Origin: Paenibacillus sp. FSL H7-0357
GTDB lineage: Bacteria; Bacillota; Bacilli; Paenibacillales; Paenibacillaceae
Length of the DNA stretch: 64,000 nt
Reading direction: 5' to 3'
NCBI RefSeq assembly: GCF_000758525.1
Contig: NZ_CP009241.1
Location: 4,712,001-4,776,000 of the forward strand
Shown: positions 8,228-18,231 of the stretch, in pieces
Numbering within the stretch: position 1 is the first letter of the stretch
Layout: every line of letters begins with the position of its first letter
Program-made: the position numbers and the translations under genes
Notes under the pieces: generated by a model
Databases searched by the model: none
Told to the model about the DNA's origin: nothing
What the model saw: only the letters and a program-made list of their open reading frames with translations

Positions 8228-8581
8228 CTAACTTTCTTCGTTCTTGCCGATCTCGCCGAGCAGCTTCTCAATATGACTTCCGTAAGCAACGGATTCGTCT
8301 ATCTTGAAGATCAGCTCAGGCGTGTGGCGCAGGCGGATCGCCTTGCCAAGCTCGGAGCGGAGAAAGCCATTGGCTTTCTCAATCGCTTTTAGCGAATCGC
8401 TCTTCTGCTCTTCGTCTCCGAACACGCTCAGGTATACCTTGGCCTGCGAGAGATCGTTCGTTACATCTACCCCGGTTACTGTTACGAACCCGATGCGCGG
8501 GTCCTTCAGTCCGCTTTGGATAAGCTGGCTCAGCTCTTTCTTGATCTGTTCGCCAACCCGTCCCGCTCTGATTTTAGACAT
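8228..8581 (-). CDS. rbfA: 30S ribosome-binding factor A
   Basis: A 117-residue protein with the type II KH-like fold sequence expected for Rbf[15 protein letters not shown] near the N terminus, [14 protein letters not shown] in the middle and [14 protein letters not shown] near the end. It assists late 16S rRNA maturation and is important for growth in the cold. It is placed directly after infB, the standard arrangement in bacteria. The start ATG 8581 follows GAGGTGA. Confidence 0.96.
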   Translation of the reverse strand: MSKIRAGRVGEQIKKELSQLIQSGLKDPRIGFVTVTGVDVTNDLSQAKVYLSVFGDEEQKSDSLKAIEKANGFLRSELGKAIRLRHTPELIFKIDESVAYGSHIEKLLGEIGKNEES

Positions 8582-8599
8582 CTATATTCACCTCTTCGC

Positions 8600-11272
8600 T
8601 TAGCGCTCTACCGTTTCCATAATGAACGCTTCGATAATGTCGCCCTCTTGGACGTCATTATAGCGTTCCAAAGTTATGCCGCATTCATAACCCTGCGCCA
8701 CTTCTTTGGCATCATCTTTGAAACGTTTTAAGGTGTCGATCTTGCCTTGGAAGACAACGATACCGCTGCGGATCAAGCGCATTTCGGCATTGCGGGCAAT
8801 TTTGCCTGAAGTAACCATACAACCTGCAATGGTACCCACTTTGCTGATTTTGAAGACGTTACGCACTTCTGCATGACCGATAACATTCTCTTTATAGATG
8901 GGATCAAGCATCCCTTTCATCGCACTTTCAATTTCCTCAATTACGTTGTAGATGATGTTGTGCAGACGAACATCCACTTTTTCTTGCTCGGCAGCCGCTT
9001 TCGTCTGGGCATCCGGACGAACATTGAAGCCGATAACAATAGCATTGGATGCAGCAGCAAGTGTGATATCAGATTCCGTAATGGCACCTGCACCGCTGTG
9101 AATGATCTTCACGCGTACACCTTCGACTTCGATCTTGGCCAAAGAGCCCTTCAGCGCTTCAACCGATCCCTGCACGTCCGCTTTAATGATTACGTTCAGG
9201 TCTTTGATCTCGCCATCCTTGATGTGCTTGAACAGGTCATCCAAGGTTACACGGGTATTCGTGTTCAGCTCGGATTGGCGCTGGGTTGTAGAACGTCTGT
9301 CCGCGATAGCACGGGCTTTACGCTCATCTTCAAAGGCCATAAACGGATCGCCTGCCTGAGGCACCTCAGTCAAACCGGTAATTTCCACTGGTGTGGAAGG
9401 ACCTGCTTCCTTGATCTTGCGTCCTTTGTCATTAACCATGGCGCGTACGCGTCCGAAGCAGTTACCTGCTACAAAGGCGTCCCCGACTTTCAGCGTACCG
9501 TTCTGCACGAGAATACGGGCAACCGGTCCACGGTTCTTGTCAAGCTCAGCTTCGATTACAGTACCGCGTGCCCGTTTGTCCGGGTTAGCCTTGTACTCAT
9601 TCACTTCAGCAACGAGCAGGATCATTTCCAGCAGTTCTTCCAGGTTGATGCGCTGTTTGGCGGACAGGTTAACGAAGATGGTATCTCCGCCCCACTCTTC
9701 CGGAACCAGCTCATAGCTTGTTAGCTCCTGCTTTACCTTATCAGGGTCTGCACCCGGCTTGTCGATTTTGTTGACTGCAACGATAATCGGAAGACCTGCA
9801 GCTTTTGCATGGTTGATGGCTTCAACCGTCTGAGGCATTACACCGTCATCGGCAGCAACTACAATAATCGTCATATCTGTTACTTGGGCACCACGAGCAC
9901 GCATCGCAGTGAACGCTTCGTGACCCGGTGTATCCAGGAATGTGATTTTCTTGTGGTTGATTTCAACTTGATAAGCACCGATATGCTGAGTAATTCCGCC
10001 AGCTTCGCCGCCAGTTACGTTCGTGGAACGAATGGCATCTAGCAGTGTTGTTTTACCATGGTCAACGTGACCCATGATCGTTACTACTGGAGGACGAGCC
10101 TGAAGATCCTCTTCGGAGTCGTTCTCTTCAACGGTCTCGAAGCTGTCTTCATCCACTGGAATCTTCACTTCAACTTCTACACCGAACTCACCGGCCAGCA
10201 GCAGAATGGTGTCAATATCAAGTTCCTGGTTGATGGTTGCCATAACACCCATCGAAATCAGCTTCTTGATCACTTCAGAAGCATCCTTATGAAGCAGCTT
10301 GGCAGTTTCACCAACGGTCATGCTGCCGCGTACGATAATTTTCTTCGGTGTGTTGTCAATCTTCTCGCGGCGTTCCATTGACTGGTTTCTGCCACGGTTG
10401 TTCTTGCCGCCACGGCCGCGGTAGTTGCCGCCTTTGCCGTCTTCAAAACGCTTTTGGCCGCTGTTGTTGTTCGGTCTGCCGCCTGTAGTGTTTCTCTTAG
10501 CGCCTCTGTCACCGCCACCGCCGCGGGAGAAGTCTCCGCCGGTGCCGCCGCCTTGAGCTTGCGGACGGTTCTCGCCAGTGCGTGGTGCACCGCCTTGAGC
10601 TTGCGGACGGCTGCCAGTGGAGCCGCCTTGCGGACGGTTGCCGCCAGTCGAGCTGCCTTGCGGACGGTTACCGCCGGTCGAGCTGCCTTGCGGACGGTTG
10701 CCGCCGGTCGAGCTGCCCTGCGGACGGCTGCCGCCAGTCGAGCTGCCCTGCGGACGGCTGCCGCTAGTAGAGCTGCCTTGCGGGCGGCTGCTGCTAGTGG
10801 AGCTGCCTTGCGGGCGGCTGCCAGTGGAGCTGCCTTGCGGGCGGCTGCCAGTGGAGCTGCCCTGAGGGCGGGAATTTTGAGTGGAGCCTGTTGTTGTTCT
10901 GCGGGAATCTTGTCCGCTTTGGGGCCTTGGGGACGTCGTCGATTGGTTGTTGTTTTGGTTACTGTTCATACCTACCTGCTTTTCCGGTTGATTTTTGTTG
11001 GCATTCTGAGCACTTTGAGGTTCGGCTGTTACCGAGCCGGTAGTTACCGGACGGCTGCTGGTGCCGGGATCCCGCTTGGCTGCAGCGTTTGACTTAATAT
11101 CCTTGAAGAACTGTTCTACTTTGGTCACAGAGCCATTCTCCATGACACTCATATGATTATTCACAGGGACATCCAAACGCTTCAGAATTGTAATAATTTC
11201 TTTACTGCTCATGTTCAGAGACTTCGCGTATTCATACACGCGCAGTTTATCTTTATTGTCTTCTTTAGTCAA
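8600..11272 (-). CDS. infB: Translation initiation factor IF-2 with a long repeat-rich linker
   Basis: An 890-residue GTPase that places initiator tRNA on the 30S subunit and promotes subunit joining. An IF2_N module ([17 protein letters not shown]) is followed by an intrinsically disordered region of about 240 residues rich in Gln, Ser, Gly, Arg and Asn. Then come a second IF2_N-like module ([16 protein letters not shown]), the G domain with GHVDHGKT (about residue 400), DTPGHEAF and NKID, and the C-terminal domains. I chose TTG 11272 because GGAGG lies eight bases ahead; GTG 11281 is immediately next to the ribosome site. The start overlaps the ylxQ stop by eight bases. The linker carries nine RPQG(S/G)ST units. 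Family linkers vary widely, so length alone is not odd. Confidence 0.97.
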   Translation of the reverse strand: MTKEDNKDKLRVYEYAKSLNMSSKEIITILKRLDVPVNNHMSVMENGSVTKVEQFFKDIKSNAAAKRDPGTSSRPVTTGSVTAEPQSAQNANKNQPEKQVGMNSNQNNNQSTTSPRPQSGQDSRRTTTGSTQNSRPQGSSTGSRPQGSSTGSRPQGSSTSSSRPQGSSTSGSRPQGSSTGGSRPQGSSTGGNRPQGSSTGGNRPQGSSTGGNRPQGGSTGSRPQAQGGAPRTGENRPQAQGGGTGGDFSRGGGGDRGAKRNTTGGRPNNNSGQKRFEDGKGGNYRGRGGKNNRGRNQSMERREKIDNTPKKIIVRGSMTVGETAKLLHKDASEVIKKLISMGVMATINQELDIDTILLLAGEFGVEVEVKIPVDEDSFETVEENDSEEDLQARPPVVTIMGHVDHGKTTLLDAIRSTNVTGGEAGGITQHIGAYQVEINHKKITFLDTPGHEAFTAMRARGAQVTDMTIIVVAADDGVMPQTVEAINHAKAAGLPIIVAVNKIDKPGADPDKVKQELTSYELVPEEWGGDTIFVNLSAKQRINLEELLEMILLVAEVNEYKANPDKRARGTVIEAELDKNRGPVARILVQNGTLKVGDAFVAGNCFGRVRAMVNDKGRKIKEAGPSTPVEITGLTEVPQAGDPFMAFEDERKARAIADRRSTTQRQSELNTNTRVTLDDLFKHIKDGEIKDLNVIIKADVQGSVEALKGSLAKIEVEGVRVKIIHSGAGAITESDITLAAASNAIVIGFNVRPDAQTKAAAEQEKVDVRLHNIIYNVIEEIESAMKGMLDPIYKENVIGHAEVRNVFKISKVGTIAGCMVTSGKIARNAEMRLIRSGIVVFQGKIDTLKRFKDDAKEVAQGYECGITLERYNDVQEGDIIEAFIMETVER
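10600..10880 (-). repeat. infB: In-frame tandem repeat in infB encoding RPQGSST units
   Basis: Units of 24 to 30 bases recur across this stretch. They encode nine copies of RPQGSST (one RPQGGST) joined by GS, SSS, SGS, GGS or GGN spacers, then two RPQAQGG copies. All unit lengths are multiples of three, so gain or loss of units would keep the frame. It lies at about residues 134-220 in the disordered linker. Confidence 0.9.
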
Positions 11273-11588
11273 TAACTCCACCTCCGACAGTATCTCCGAG
11301 TTGCTTGGAGATCATTTCCGCGAATCCTTTATCCGTAACGGCCAGCACAACGCGCTGGTCTTTACCAATACTTGCACCGAGTTCATCCCGGTGAAATGCG
11401 ATTACTAGTGGAATATCGTAGGTTCCGCATTTATCACGGAACTTTTTTTGGGTATTATCTGAAGCGTCACCCGCCAGAACGACCAGCTTCGCCTCTGAAG
11501 ACCGTACCGCTTTAAGCACGGCCTCATCGCCGGTGACAATCTTGCCTGCTCTCATCGCAAGCCCTAAATAAGAAAGTGCCTTACTCAT
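11265..11588 (-). CDS. ylxQ: L7Ae/L30e-family ribosomal-like RNA-binding protein (YlxQ)
   Basis: A 107-residue protein of the L7Ae/L30e/S12e fold, with [20 protein letters not shown] and [10 protein letters not shown] typical of YlxQ. Homologues bind kink-turn RNA, but the physiological target in Bacillales is not settled. ATG 11588 is used because homologous sequence begins at [15 protein letters not shown]; it overlaps the end of ylxR by eight bases, and its own stop overlaps infB. This tight nesting ylxR-ylxQ-infB is the standard Firmicutes arrangement. Confidence 0.93.
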   Translation of the reverse strand: MSKALSYLGLAMRAGKIVTGDEAVLKAVRSSEAKLVVLAGDASDNTQKKFRDKCGTYDIPLVIAFHRDELGASIGKDQRVVLAVTDKGFAEMISKQLGDTVGGGVID

Positions 11589-11892
11589 CGTCCTCACTAT
11601 CCTTTGCTGCCAAAAATTGCTCCTCCACGGATGCAAAATCCCGGGCAAGCTGGGCATAGATTTCAGGACTCACTTGACATTTTAACGCACGGTCAAGTGC
11701 TTTATTCTTTTGTGCCAGTTTAAAGCATTCAAGCTTGCCGCAGATATAAGCGCCCCGGCCTGACTTTTTGCCTGTCAGGTCGATCAGCACTTCGCCCTCG
11801 GGCGTTCTAACCACGCGAATCAGCTCTTTTTTGGGCATCATCTCCTGGCTGGCAACGCACTTGCGCAGCGGCACCTTTCTTTGCTTCATCAT
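11581..11892 (-). CDS. rnpM: YlxR/RnpM family RNA-binding protein
   Basis: A 103-residue DUF448 protein. The hallmark RKCVASQE near the N terminus and GRGAYICGKLECFKLA mid-protein are both present. The family has been linked to RNase P RNA binding in Bacillus, hence the name RnpM. The C-terminal tail after residue 80 is acidic (SEDDE). It lies between nusA and ylxQ, in the usual order. Two adjacent ATG codons begin the frame; the ribosome site GAGGGGAGG fits either. Confidence 0.92.
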   Translation of the reverse strand: MMKQRKVPLRKCVASQEMMPKKELIRVVRTPEGEVLIDLTGKKSGRGAYICGKLECFKLAQKNKALDRALKCQVSPEIYAQLARDFASVEEQFLAAKDSEDDE

Positions 11893-11921
11893 AAACGCCT
11901 CCCCTCTAGTGAGCAGGTTAA

Positions 11922-13019
11922 TTAATCAATGGAGACGGAATCCTGATGCATTTCATCGCTTACCGTTCTAGGTCTGCCGTATTCCTGCTCTGCCTGGGTC
12001 TCGCTCTTGATATCAATTTTCCAGCCGGTCAGTTTGGCAGCAAGACGGGCATTCTGCCCCTTGATGCCGATCGCCAGCGACAATTGATAATCAGGCACGA
12101 TGACACGGGCCATTTTTTCCGCTTCAAAGACCTGAACTTCAAGCACTTTGGACGGGCTGAGCGCGTTGGCCACATATTCCTGTACAGCCTCAGAATAACG
12201 GACAATGTCAATTTTCTCGCCGCGCAGCTCTGTGACGATGGTCTGCACGCGTGTGCCTCTTGGGCCTACGCAGGAGCCAACCGGATCCACTTCGGGATTG
12301 CGCGAGAAGACGGCAATTTTCGAACGGAAGCCTGCTTCGCGGGCCACAGAACGAATTTCAACCACGCCGTCAAAAATTTCCGGAACCTCCAGCTCGAATA
12401 GACGCTTCAACAATCCGGGATGACTGCGGGACAACATAATCTGCGGCCCTTTGGTCGTATTCTCCACCTTGGTGATATAAGCCTTGATGCGCTCGCTTTG
12501 CTTGAACTTTTCTCCAGGCATCAGCTCGCTGAGCGGCAGAACCGCTTCGATTTTGCCAAGGTCAACATAGATGTTGCGCATATCCTGGCGCTGTACAAGC
12601 CCGGTAACGATATCATCTTCCTTGTCGATAAAAGCGTTATAGATAAGTCCGCGCTCCGCTTCACGAATACGCTGGGTGACTACCTGCTTGGCAGTCTGGG
12701 CAGCAATACGGCCGAAATCGCGCGGTGTTACTTCAAGCTCAGCGATATCCTCAAGCTGGAAGTGCGGGTTGATTTCCCGTGCAGCCGGCAGTGAGATTTC
12801 GGTCCGGGTATCCAGAACCTCTTCAACAATCAGCTTGCGGGCAAATACCTTGATTACGCCAGTGTTGCGGTTCATGTCCACACGCACGTTTTGCGCCGCA
12901 TTAAAATTGCGTTTATAGCTGGAGATCAGCGCAGCTTCGATGGCTTCAAACAACACATCCTTGCTGATGCCTTTCTCCCTCTCCAGTTCATTCATAGCTT
13001 CGATAAAATCCATACTCAT
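11922..13019 (-). CDS. nusA: Transcription termination/antitermination factor NusA
   Basis: A 365-residue NusA without the C-terminal acidic repeats found in Proteobacteria, as is normal in Firmicutes. Domain order: RNA polymerase-binding N-terminal domain (1-130), S1 (about 135-200, [16 protein letters not shown]), KH1 ([16 protein letters not shown]) and KH2 ([16 protein letters not shown]). It modulates pausing and intrinsic termination. It sits directly after rimP in an operon whose leader contains a terminator-like hairpin; in Escherichia coli the equivalent operon is autoregulated by NusA, so feedback is plausible. Two ATG codons (13019 and 13013) follow AAAGGGGGA. Confidence 0.97.
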   Translation of the reverse strand: MSMDFIEAMNELEREKGISKDVLFEAIEAALISSYKRNFNAAQNVRVDMNRNTGVIKVFARKLIVEEVLDTRTEISLPAAREINPHFQLEDIAELEVTPRDFGRIAAQTAKQVVTQRIREAERGLIYNAFIDKEDDIVTGLVQRQDMRNIYVDLGKIEAVLPLSELMPGEKFKQSERIKAYITKVENTTKGPQIMLSRSHPGLLKRLFELEVPEIFDGVVEIRSVAREAGFRSKIAVFSRNPEVDPVGSCVGPRGTRVQTIVTELRGEKIDIVRYSEAVQEYVANALSPSKVLEVQVFEAEKMARVIVPDYQLSLAIGIKGQNARLAAKLTGWKIDIKSETQAEQEYGRPRTVSDEMHQDSVSID

Positions 13020-13045
13020 GAAAATCCGGTCCCCCTTTCAAGACG

Positions 13046-13513
13046 TTAAAAAATAATGGCCAATCTCGCGCTGGCGACTTTGGCATACGGTACTACATGT
13101 TCTTTTTTGCCCGCGGAGATGAGCAGTTCCTCGTTCTCGAATGAGAGCAAACGACCTTCGAATTCTTTGAGTCCCTGAATCGGCTCATAAACTGTCACAT
13201 ACACGTCTTTGCCTACCGCTTTGGCAACATCCGCCGCTTTCTTAAGCGGGCGCTCAGCACCCGGCGAGGAAACCTCAAGGAAATAAGCCTCGGGTATAGG
13301 ATCATTCTCGTCCAGCTTCGAGCTGAAATATTCGCTGATGGCACCGCAGTCGTCAATATCTATGCCGCCTTCTTTATCTACGAATATGCGCAAAAACCAG
13401 TTGGAGCCTTCCTTCACGTATTCAACGTCCACCAGTTCGAAACCATTGTCCTCGAGATAGGACCCGAGCATCTGCTCTACCGTTTGTTTAATTTTGGATT
13501 TGGGTGTGCTCAA
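13046..13513 (-). CDS. rimP: Ribosome maturation factor RimP
   Basis: A 155-residue protein required for 30S maturation. Typical segments are DVEYVKEGSNWFLRIFVDK, GIDIDDCGAISE and YFLEVSSPGAERPL; a C-terminal SH3-like barrel follows. The start codon is TTG at 13513 with GGAGGT nine bases upstream. It is the first gene of the nine-gene operon ending in ribF, transcribed from the strong promoter at 13617-13645 with a leader of about 95 bases. Confidence 0.96.
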   Translation of the reverse strand: MSTPKSKIKQTVEQMLGSYLEDNGFELVDVEYVKEGSNWFLRIFVDKEGGIDIDDCGAISEYFSSKLDENDPIPEAYFLEVSSPGAERPLKKAADVAKAVGKDVYVTVYEPIQGLKEFEGRLLSFENEELLISAGKKEHVVPYAKVASARLAIIF

Positions 13514-13559
13514 AAGAAATTAACCTCCACGAACTTGTCTTTTGCTATATACCAAAGAT

Positions 13560-13583
13560 AAAGAGTGGGTTTCCCCACTCTTT
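13560..13583 (-). terminator. rimP: Attenuator-like hairpin in the rimP leader
   Basis: AAAGAGTGGG (13560-13569) and CCCACTCTTT (13574-13583) form a perfect ten-pair stem with a tetraloop, and the minus strand continues TTTATCTTT. It lies downstream of the strong rimP promoter and upstream of rimP, so it would act on the operon as a leader terminator; some readthrough must occur. Confidence 0.7.
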
Positions 13584-13616
13584 ACACAACGGACTTATCT
13601 CATTATTACCAAAAAA

Positions 13617-13645
13617 ATTATACCATAGTGCATCAGCACTGACAA
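13617..13645 (-). promoter_or_regulatory. rimP: Strong sigma-A promoter of the rimP-nusA-infB operon
   Basis: On the minus strand TTGTCA (13640-13645, five of six) and TATAAT (13617-13622, perfect) are 17 bases apart, with an extended -10 TGG just before TATAAT. This is the best promoter match in the window. An AGCAC/GTGCT inverted repeat overlaps the -35 element. Confidence 0.85.
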
Positions 13646-13689
13646 GTGCTAGCCCTTGACTGCCTCTTTTCAGGCATCCAATTTGTAGT

Positions 13690-16600
13690 TTAAAACAGGG
13701 ATAGCTGGTTGCTTTCCGGCAGGCCGCGGAAGCAGCCCATCCCGGTCAGCAGCTCAATTACCGTCTTACTCGCCTTGGACTTCTGCTGAAAATCCTCGAT
13801 GGAGAGGAACTCTCCGGCATCCTTGGCGGCGGCAATGTTATAGGCGGCATTCTCACCAATTCCCGCGAGTGCAGAGAACGGTGGAATGAGGCTTTTGCCG
13901 TCAACGGTAAATTTGTTAGCATCGGAACGGTACAAATCAATATTTTTGAAAGTAAAACCTCGGGCTGTCATCTCAAGCGCCATTTCAAGAATCGGCAGCA
14001 TCGCTTTTTCCTTTGGAAGCGCCTGGAAGCCCTTCTGTTCAATATCTACAATCTGGCGGGCGATGGCTTCGTAACCCTGGCAGCAAAGTTCAATATCAAA
14101 ATCAGCCGCCCGCACCGTGAAGTATGTCGCATAATATTCAATAGGATGATACAGCTTGAAGTAGGCGGTACGGACCGCGGAAATAACATAGGCGGCGGCA
14201 TGCGCCTTCGGGAACATGTACTGGATCTTCAGGCAGGAATCAATGTACCACTGAGGAACCTTGCACTTTTTCATTTCCTCGATCCATTCAGCAGACAGCC
14301 CTTTCCCCTTACGTACGCTCTCAGTAATTTTGAAGGCCAGTCCCGCATCCATTCCAGCCTTGTAAATCAGGAACAGCATAATATCATCGCGGCAGCCGAT
14401 AACTGTCTTGATGTTGCAGGTGTTGTTCTTGATCAGTTCCTGGGCATTGCCGAGCCAAACTCCCGTACCATGCGACAGCCCGGAGATTTGCAGCAAGTCG
14501 GCAAAGCTGGAAGGCTTCGACTCCACCAGCATCTGGCGGACAAATTTCGTACCCATTTCCGGAACTCCGTAGGTAGCCACAGGGGTCCGGATCTGGTCAG
14601 GCCTTACTCCAAGCGCATCAGTAGAGTTGAACATGCTCATGACCTTCGGATCGTTCATCGGGATGGTTGTAGGGTCCACTCCTGTTAAATCCTGCAGCAT
14701 CCGCATCATTGTCGGATCATCGTGGCCCAGAATATCGAGCTTTAGCAGGTTGGCATCAAAGGCGTGATAGTCAAAGTGGGTGGTCTTCCATTCCGCATTG
14801 ACATCATCTGCCGGGAATTGCACCGGTGTAATATCCTCTATCTCCATATAATCCGGCAAAACGACAATACCACCGGGATGCTGGCCAGTGCTTCGCTTGA
14901 CCCCGGTGCAGCCCGCGGCCAGACGTCCCACTTCTGCTCCCCGCCAGCGCTTCTGATGATGTTCCTCATATTTCTTCGTGAATCCAAAGGCAGTTTTCTC
15001 TGCTACCGTACCGATGGTGCCGGCACGGAATACGTTGTCCGGACCAAACATTGTTTTGGTAAAGTTATGGGCGTTCGGCTGATATTCACCCGAAAAGTTA
15101 AGGTCGATATCGGGAACCTTATCGCCCTTAAAGCCCAGAAACGTTTCAAAGGGGATATCCTGGCCTTCACCCTTGAGCTTGCCGCCACAGTCCGGGCAGA
15201 CCTTGTCCGGCAGGTCAAAGCCGCTTGGCACGCTGCCGTCGAGGAACCATTCACTATGCCGGCATTCCGGATTTACACATATATAATGAGCTGGCAGCGG
15301 ATTTACCTCGGAGATTCCGAGGAAGGTGGCAACTACAGACGATCCTACCGAACCACGGGAACCTACGAGGTAGCCATCCTTATTCGACTTTTTCACAAGA
15401 CGCTCAGAAATCAGATAGTTGGCAGAGAAACCAAATTTAATAATCGGCGCCAGCTCTTTTTCCAGCCGGGCAACGACAACCTCAGGCAATTCCTCACCAT
15501 AGATTGATTTTGCCGTCTCATAGCAGGTGTTGCGGATTTCGTCATCAGCGCCATCGATAATCGGCGTAAACAGCTGGTCCGGGAACAGGTCATATTCCTC
15601 AAAGCGGTCAGCCAGCTCCACCGTATTGGTGACGACAACTTCCATCGCTTTTTCCGCGCCCAGGAATTCGAATTCGGCCAGCATTTCTTCCGTGGTGCGG
15701 AAATGGGCATCCGGCTTGCGCTGGTCTTTGAGCGGGCTAAATCCTGTAATCCCGTGGATCGTAATATCGCGGAACAGCTTGTCCCGCGGCTCCAGATAAT
15801 GCACATTGCCTGTTGCAATGACCGGCTTGTTCAGCTGTTCGCCGATTTCACAAACCTTGCGCACTACGCCCCGCAAATCCTCTGCGCTGGCCACGAATCC
15901 CTTGTCCACCAAATGCATGTACATCGTCAGCGGCTGAATCTCCAGAATATCGTAGAACTGGGCAACCTCCATCGCTTCTTCAGTAGACTTATTGAGCACA
16001 GCCTCAAAGAACTCTCCCCGTTCGCAGCCGGAAATGACCAGCAGACCGTCCCTGTGCTCTTCGAGCTTGGACTTAGGAATGCAGGGAACGCGCTTGTAAT
16101 ACTCCGTATGCGACATGGATATCAGCTTGTAAAGGTTCTTCTTGCCAGTCGGGTTGAGTGCATAGATGCCGCAGTGAAACGGCCGGGTGTTCGACAAATC
16201 ATTGCCTACATAATCATTCAGACGGTCAAGCCGGGTCATCCCCTTCATCTTCTCGGCATCAGCCAGCAGACCATTCAGAATACCTCCCAGGGCAATGGTA
16301 TCATCCACCGCACGGTGATGGCTTTCCAGCAGAACCTTATATTTGTCGGCGAGTGTATTCAGCCGGTGGTTCTTCATGCTCGGATACAACAGACGTGCAA
16401 GTTCCAACGTATCCAGGGAAGGATTGGGCAGCACAGGCAGACCCAATTTCACCAGGGAAGCCTGAATGAACCCCATATCAAATCTGGCATTATGGGCAAC
16501 CAGGATACTGTCGCCTATGAACTCGACGAATTTCTTCAGCACCGGCTCCAAATCAGGAGCGTCCTTAACCATCTCATCAGTAATATTAGTCAGCTGCTGA

Positions 16601-18018
16601 ATATGGTATGGAATTTTCTCATGCGGATTCACGAACGTTGAGTAGCGGTCGATCTCCTGGCCGCCGGTCATTTTAATCGCAGCAAGTTCGGTAATATTAT
16701 TCCGGGTGATCGACAAACCGGTGGTTTCTATATCGAATACGACATAGGTGGCGGTCTTCAGGTCCAGCGGCTGCGCGTTCTCCACAATATTTACCGAGTC
16801 ATTCACCACATTGGCCTCGACGCCGTAGATCATTTTGATCTTATGCTTATGTGCAGCATGATTGGCGTCCGGAAAGCTCTGCACAACCCCGTGGTCAGAG
16901 ACGGCAATTGCCGGGTGCCCCCACTTTGCTGCGGTCTTGACATACGCGTCAATAGGCGCCACTGCGTCCATCGTGCTCATAGTCGTGTGCAAATGGAATT
17001 CTACCCGCTTCTGCTTCGCATTATCCTTACGTGCCGGCGGTGCCGATACTTCGTTCAGATCCGATGGAATCATTACCAGCTCCGGAATCTGCATAAAGCG
17101 GTCATATTCAACCTTGCCGCGCGCTCTAACCCATTTGCCGTTGGCCAGTTGGCCCATAACCTTCAGATCTTCTTTGGTCTTCGCAAACATCTTCATTTGC
17201 AGAGAATCAGTAAAGTCTGTGATGCAGAAGGTGAACAAGGTATTGCCGTTGCGCAGCTCCTTGCTGTCCAGTCCGAAGATCGTACCCTGAATCGTGATTT
17301 TCTTCTCTTCATCCTGAATTTCCAGAATAGGTACAGCCTGCTCCTTGATTTCATAACCGACCTGAAGCTTAATGACTTCATTCGGATCTCCCTCATCAAC
17401 GGGTTCATCCGGCTCGCTGGCCATCATCATCATTTCAACGAGCTCGCGCTGCTCCTGCTGAAGCTTCTGCTGGAACTCTTCATAAGCATCCGCTTTGCTG
17501 TTTTCATTCTCGGCAATCTGCAGCTTAACTTTTAGGGACAGGCCAAAATATTTATCGTAAAATTTAATAATGGCGCCTTCGATTCCCTTTTTACGGGCCA
17601 GCTCTAAAGACATTGAATCATTTAGGCTGAGCAGAAGCGTACTGTCTTGAAGCTCTTGAGTGGAGCGGGTCAGCCAACCGTTGACCGATGGGATCTCGCG
17701 CTGCGCCCATTCCAGAAACAAGCCCCAGTATTCCTGTACAAGCTCTGCTCTGCTTACTTTTTCATCATATAGAAACAAGAAGCTGACTTTGGCAATATGC
17801 TGCAGCTTCTCACGCATTCTCAAACAAAATGTCCGGTAGGTCTGTGCCGGAACAAGAGTATCTTTGGCAATAACGATGTGCCAGTCCCGGTTACCGCGGC
17901 TGATTTCCACACGTTCGATATGCCCGTCCAAAAAGTAGGGATCAATGAGTGCAGGCGGAATCTCTCCCTGCTTCATCAACAGCTCGAATCTTTTTCTTCT
18001 TTCCACGTTCTGTTCCAT
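13690..18018 (-). CDS. polC: DNA polymerase III alpha subunit, PolC type
   Basis: A 1442-residue replicative polymerase of Gram-positive bacteria. Order: N-terminal domain, OB fold (about 225-320), PHP domain (FHLHTTMSTMD near residue 340) split by a DnaQ-type proofreading exonuclease (FDIETTGLS near residue 427, later HRAVDDT), then the polymerase core (catalytic aspartates in PDIDLNFSG near residue 969) and a zinc-binding cysteine set CVNPEC...CPDC before it. The length matches the family (about 1437). It starts at ATG 18018 with AGGTGGGGG upstream. It is separated from proS by terminators and from rimP by a promoter, so it is probably transcribed alone. Confidence 0.99.
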   Translation of the reverse strand: MEQNVERRKRFELLMKQGEIPPALIDPYFLDGHIERVEISRGNRDWHIVIAKDTLVPAQTYRTFCLRMREKLQHIAKVSFLFLYDEKVSRAELVQEYWGLFLEWAQREIPSVNGWLTRSTQELQDSTLLLSLNDSMSLELARKKGIEGAIIKFYDKYFGLSLKVKLQIAENENSKADAYEEFQQKLQQEQRELVEMMMMASEPDEPVDEGDPNEVIKLQVGYEIKEQAVPILEIQDEEKKITIQGTIFGLDSKELRNGNTLFTFCITDFTDSLQMKMFAKTKEDLKVMGQLANGKWVRARGKVEYDRFMQIPELVMIPSDLNEVSAPPARKDNAKQKRVEFHLHTTMSTMDAVAPIDAYVKTAAKWGHPAIAVSDHGVVQSFPDANHAAHKHKIKMIYGVEANVVNDSVNIVENAQPLDLKTATYVVFDIETTGLSITRNNITELAAIKMTGGQEIDRYSTFVNPHEKIPYHIQQLTNITDEMVKDAPDLEPVLKKFVEFIGDSILVAHNARFDMGFIQASLVKLGLPVLPNPSLDTLELARLLYPSMKNHRLNTLADKYKVLLESHHRAVDDTIALGGILNGLLADAEKMKGMTRLDRLNDYVGNDLSNTRPFHCGIYALNPTGKKNLYKLISMSHTEYYKRVPCIPKSKLEEHRDGLLVISGCERGEFFEAVLNKSTEEAMEVAQFYDILEIQPLTMYMHLVDKGFVASAEDLRGVVRKVCEIGEQLNKPVIATGNVHYLEPRDKLFRDITIHGITGFSPLKDQRKPDAHFRTTEEMLAEFEFLGAEKAMEVVVTNTVELADRFEEYDLFPDQLFTPIIDGADDEIRNTCYETAKSIYGEELPEVVVARLEKELAPIIKFGFSANYLISERLVKKSNKDGYLVGSRGSVGSSVVATFLGISEVNPLPAHYICVNPECRHSEWFLDGSVPSGFDLPDKVCPDCGGKLKGEGQDIPFETFLGFKGDKVPDIDLNFSGEYQPNAHNFTKTMFGPDNVFRAGTIGTVAEKTAFGFTKKYEEHHQKRWRGAEVGRLAAGCTGVKRSTGQHPGGIVVLPDYMEIEDITPVQFPADDVNAEWKTTHFDYHAFDANLLKLDILGHDDPTMMRMLQDLTGVDPTTIPMNDPKVMSMFNSTDALGVRPDQIRTPVATYGVPEMGTKFVRQMLVESKPSSFADLLQISGLSHGTGVWLGNAQELIKNNTCNIKTVIGCRDDIMLFLIYKAGMDAGLAFKITESVRKGKGLSAEWIEEMKKCKVPQWYIDSCLKIQYMFPKAHAAAYVISAVRTAYFKLYHPIEYYATYFTVRAADFDIELCCQGYEAIARQIVDIEQKGFQALPKEKAMLPILEMALEMTARGFTFKNIDLYRSDANKFTVDGKSLIPPFSALAGIGENAAYNIAAAKDAGEFLSIEDFQQKSKASKTVIELLTGMGCFRGLPESNQLSLF

Positions 18019-18068
18019 GCTTCCCCCACCTAACTTTTACACAGATAATAAAATCTCCCCGCAATTTG

Positions 18069-18105
18069 AAAAAACCTAATTTCCAAAACCAAAGAAAACA
18101 TTAGG
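18069..18105 (-). terminator. Second, weaker terminator-like hairpin between proS and polC
   Basis: On the minus strand CCTAAT (18105-18100) pairs with ATTAGG (18080-18075), followed by TTTTTT. The loop is long, with only partial further pairing, so it is weaker than 18127-18189. It would act as a back-up for it. In the 213-base gap 18019-18231 I found no convincing polC promoter. Confidence 0.4.
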
Positions 18106-18126
18106 AAGCCTTGAGTCCACTATTTT

Positions 18127-18189
18127 AAAAAGCTCCCGGGAGGTGAAAGCATTGGGTTCTTTCGGCCCGCCGACTCCTCTCCCAGAAGC
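18127..18189 (-). terminator. proS: Intrinsic terminator of proS
   Basis: On the minus strand GCTTCTGGGAG (18189-18179) pairs with CTCCCGGGAGC (18142-18132), using two G-U pairs, followed by TTTTT. It ends the rpsB-to-proS transcription unit. Confidence 0.65.
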
Positions 18190-18231
18190 TACATTCAGAT
18201 ACTGAAGAATTATATAGTATTGAGCAAAGAA

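Noticed and set aside
10600..10880. A regular array of about 30-base units that looks CRISPR-like.
   Set aside because: Units are contiguous with no unique spacers and encode the InfB linker in frame; no cas genes are present.
10454..11092. Plus-strand repetitive Ala/Arg/Leu or Cys/Gly/Pro-rich frames.
   Set aside because: They are shadows of the infB tandem repeat on the opposite strand, with no ribosome site or neighbouring partner.
18152..18205. A 17-residue plus-strand reading frame from TTG with an apparent perfect GGGAGGTG ribosome site.
   Set aside because: The ribosome-site-like sequence is one arm of the minus-strand proS terminator, which explains it better.
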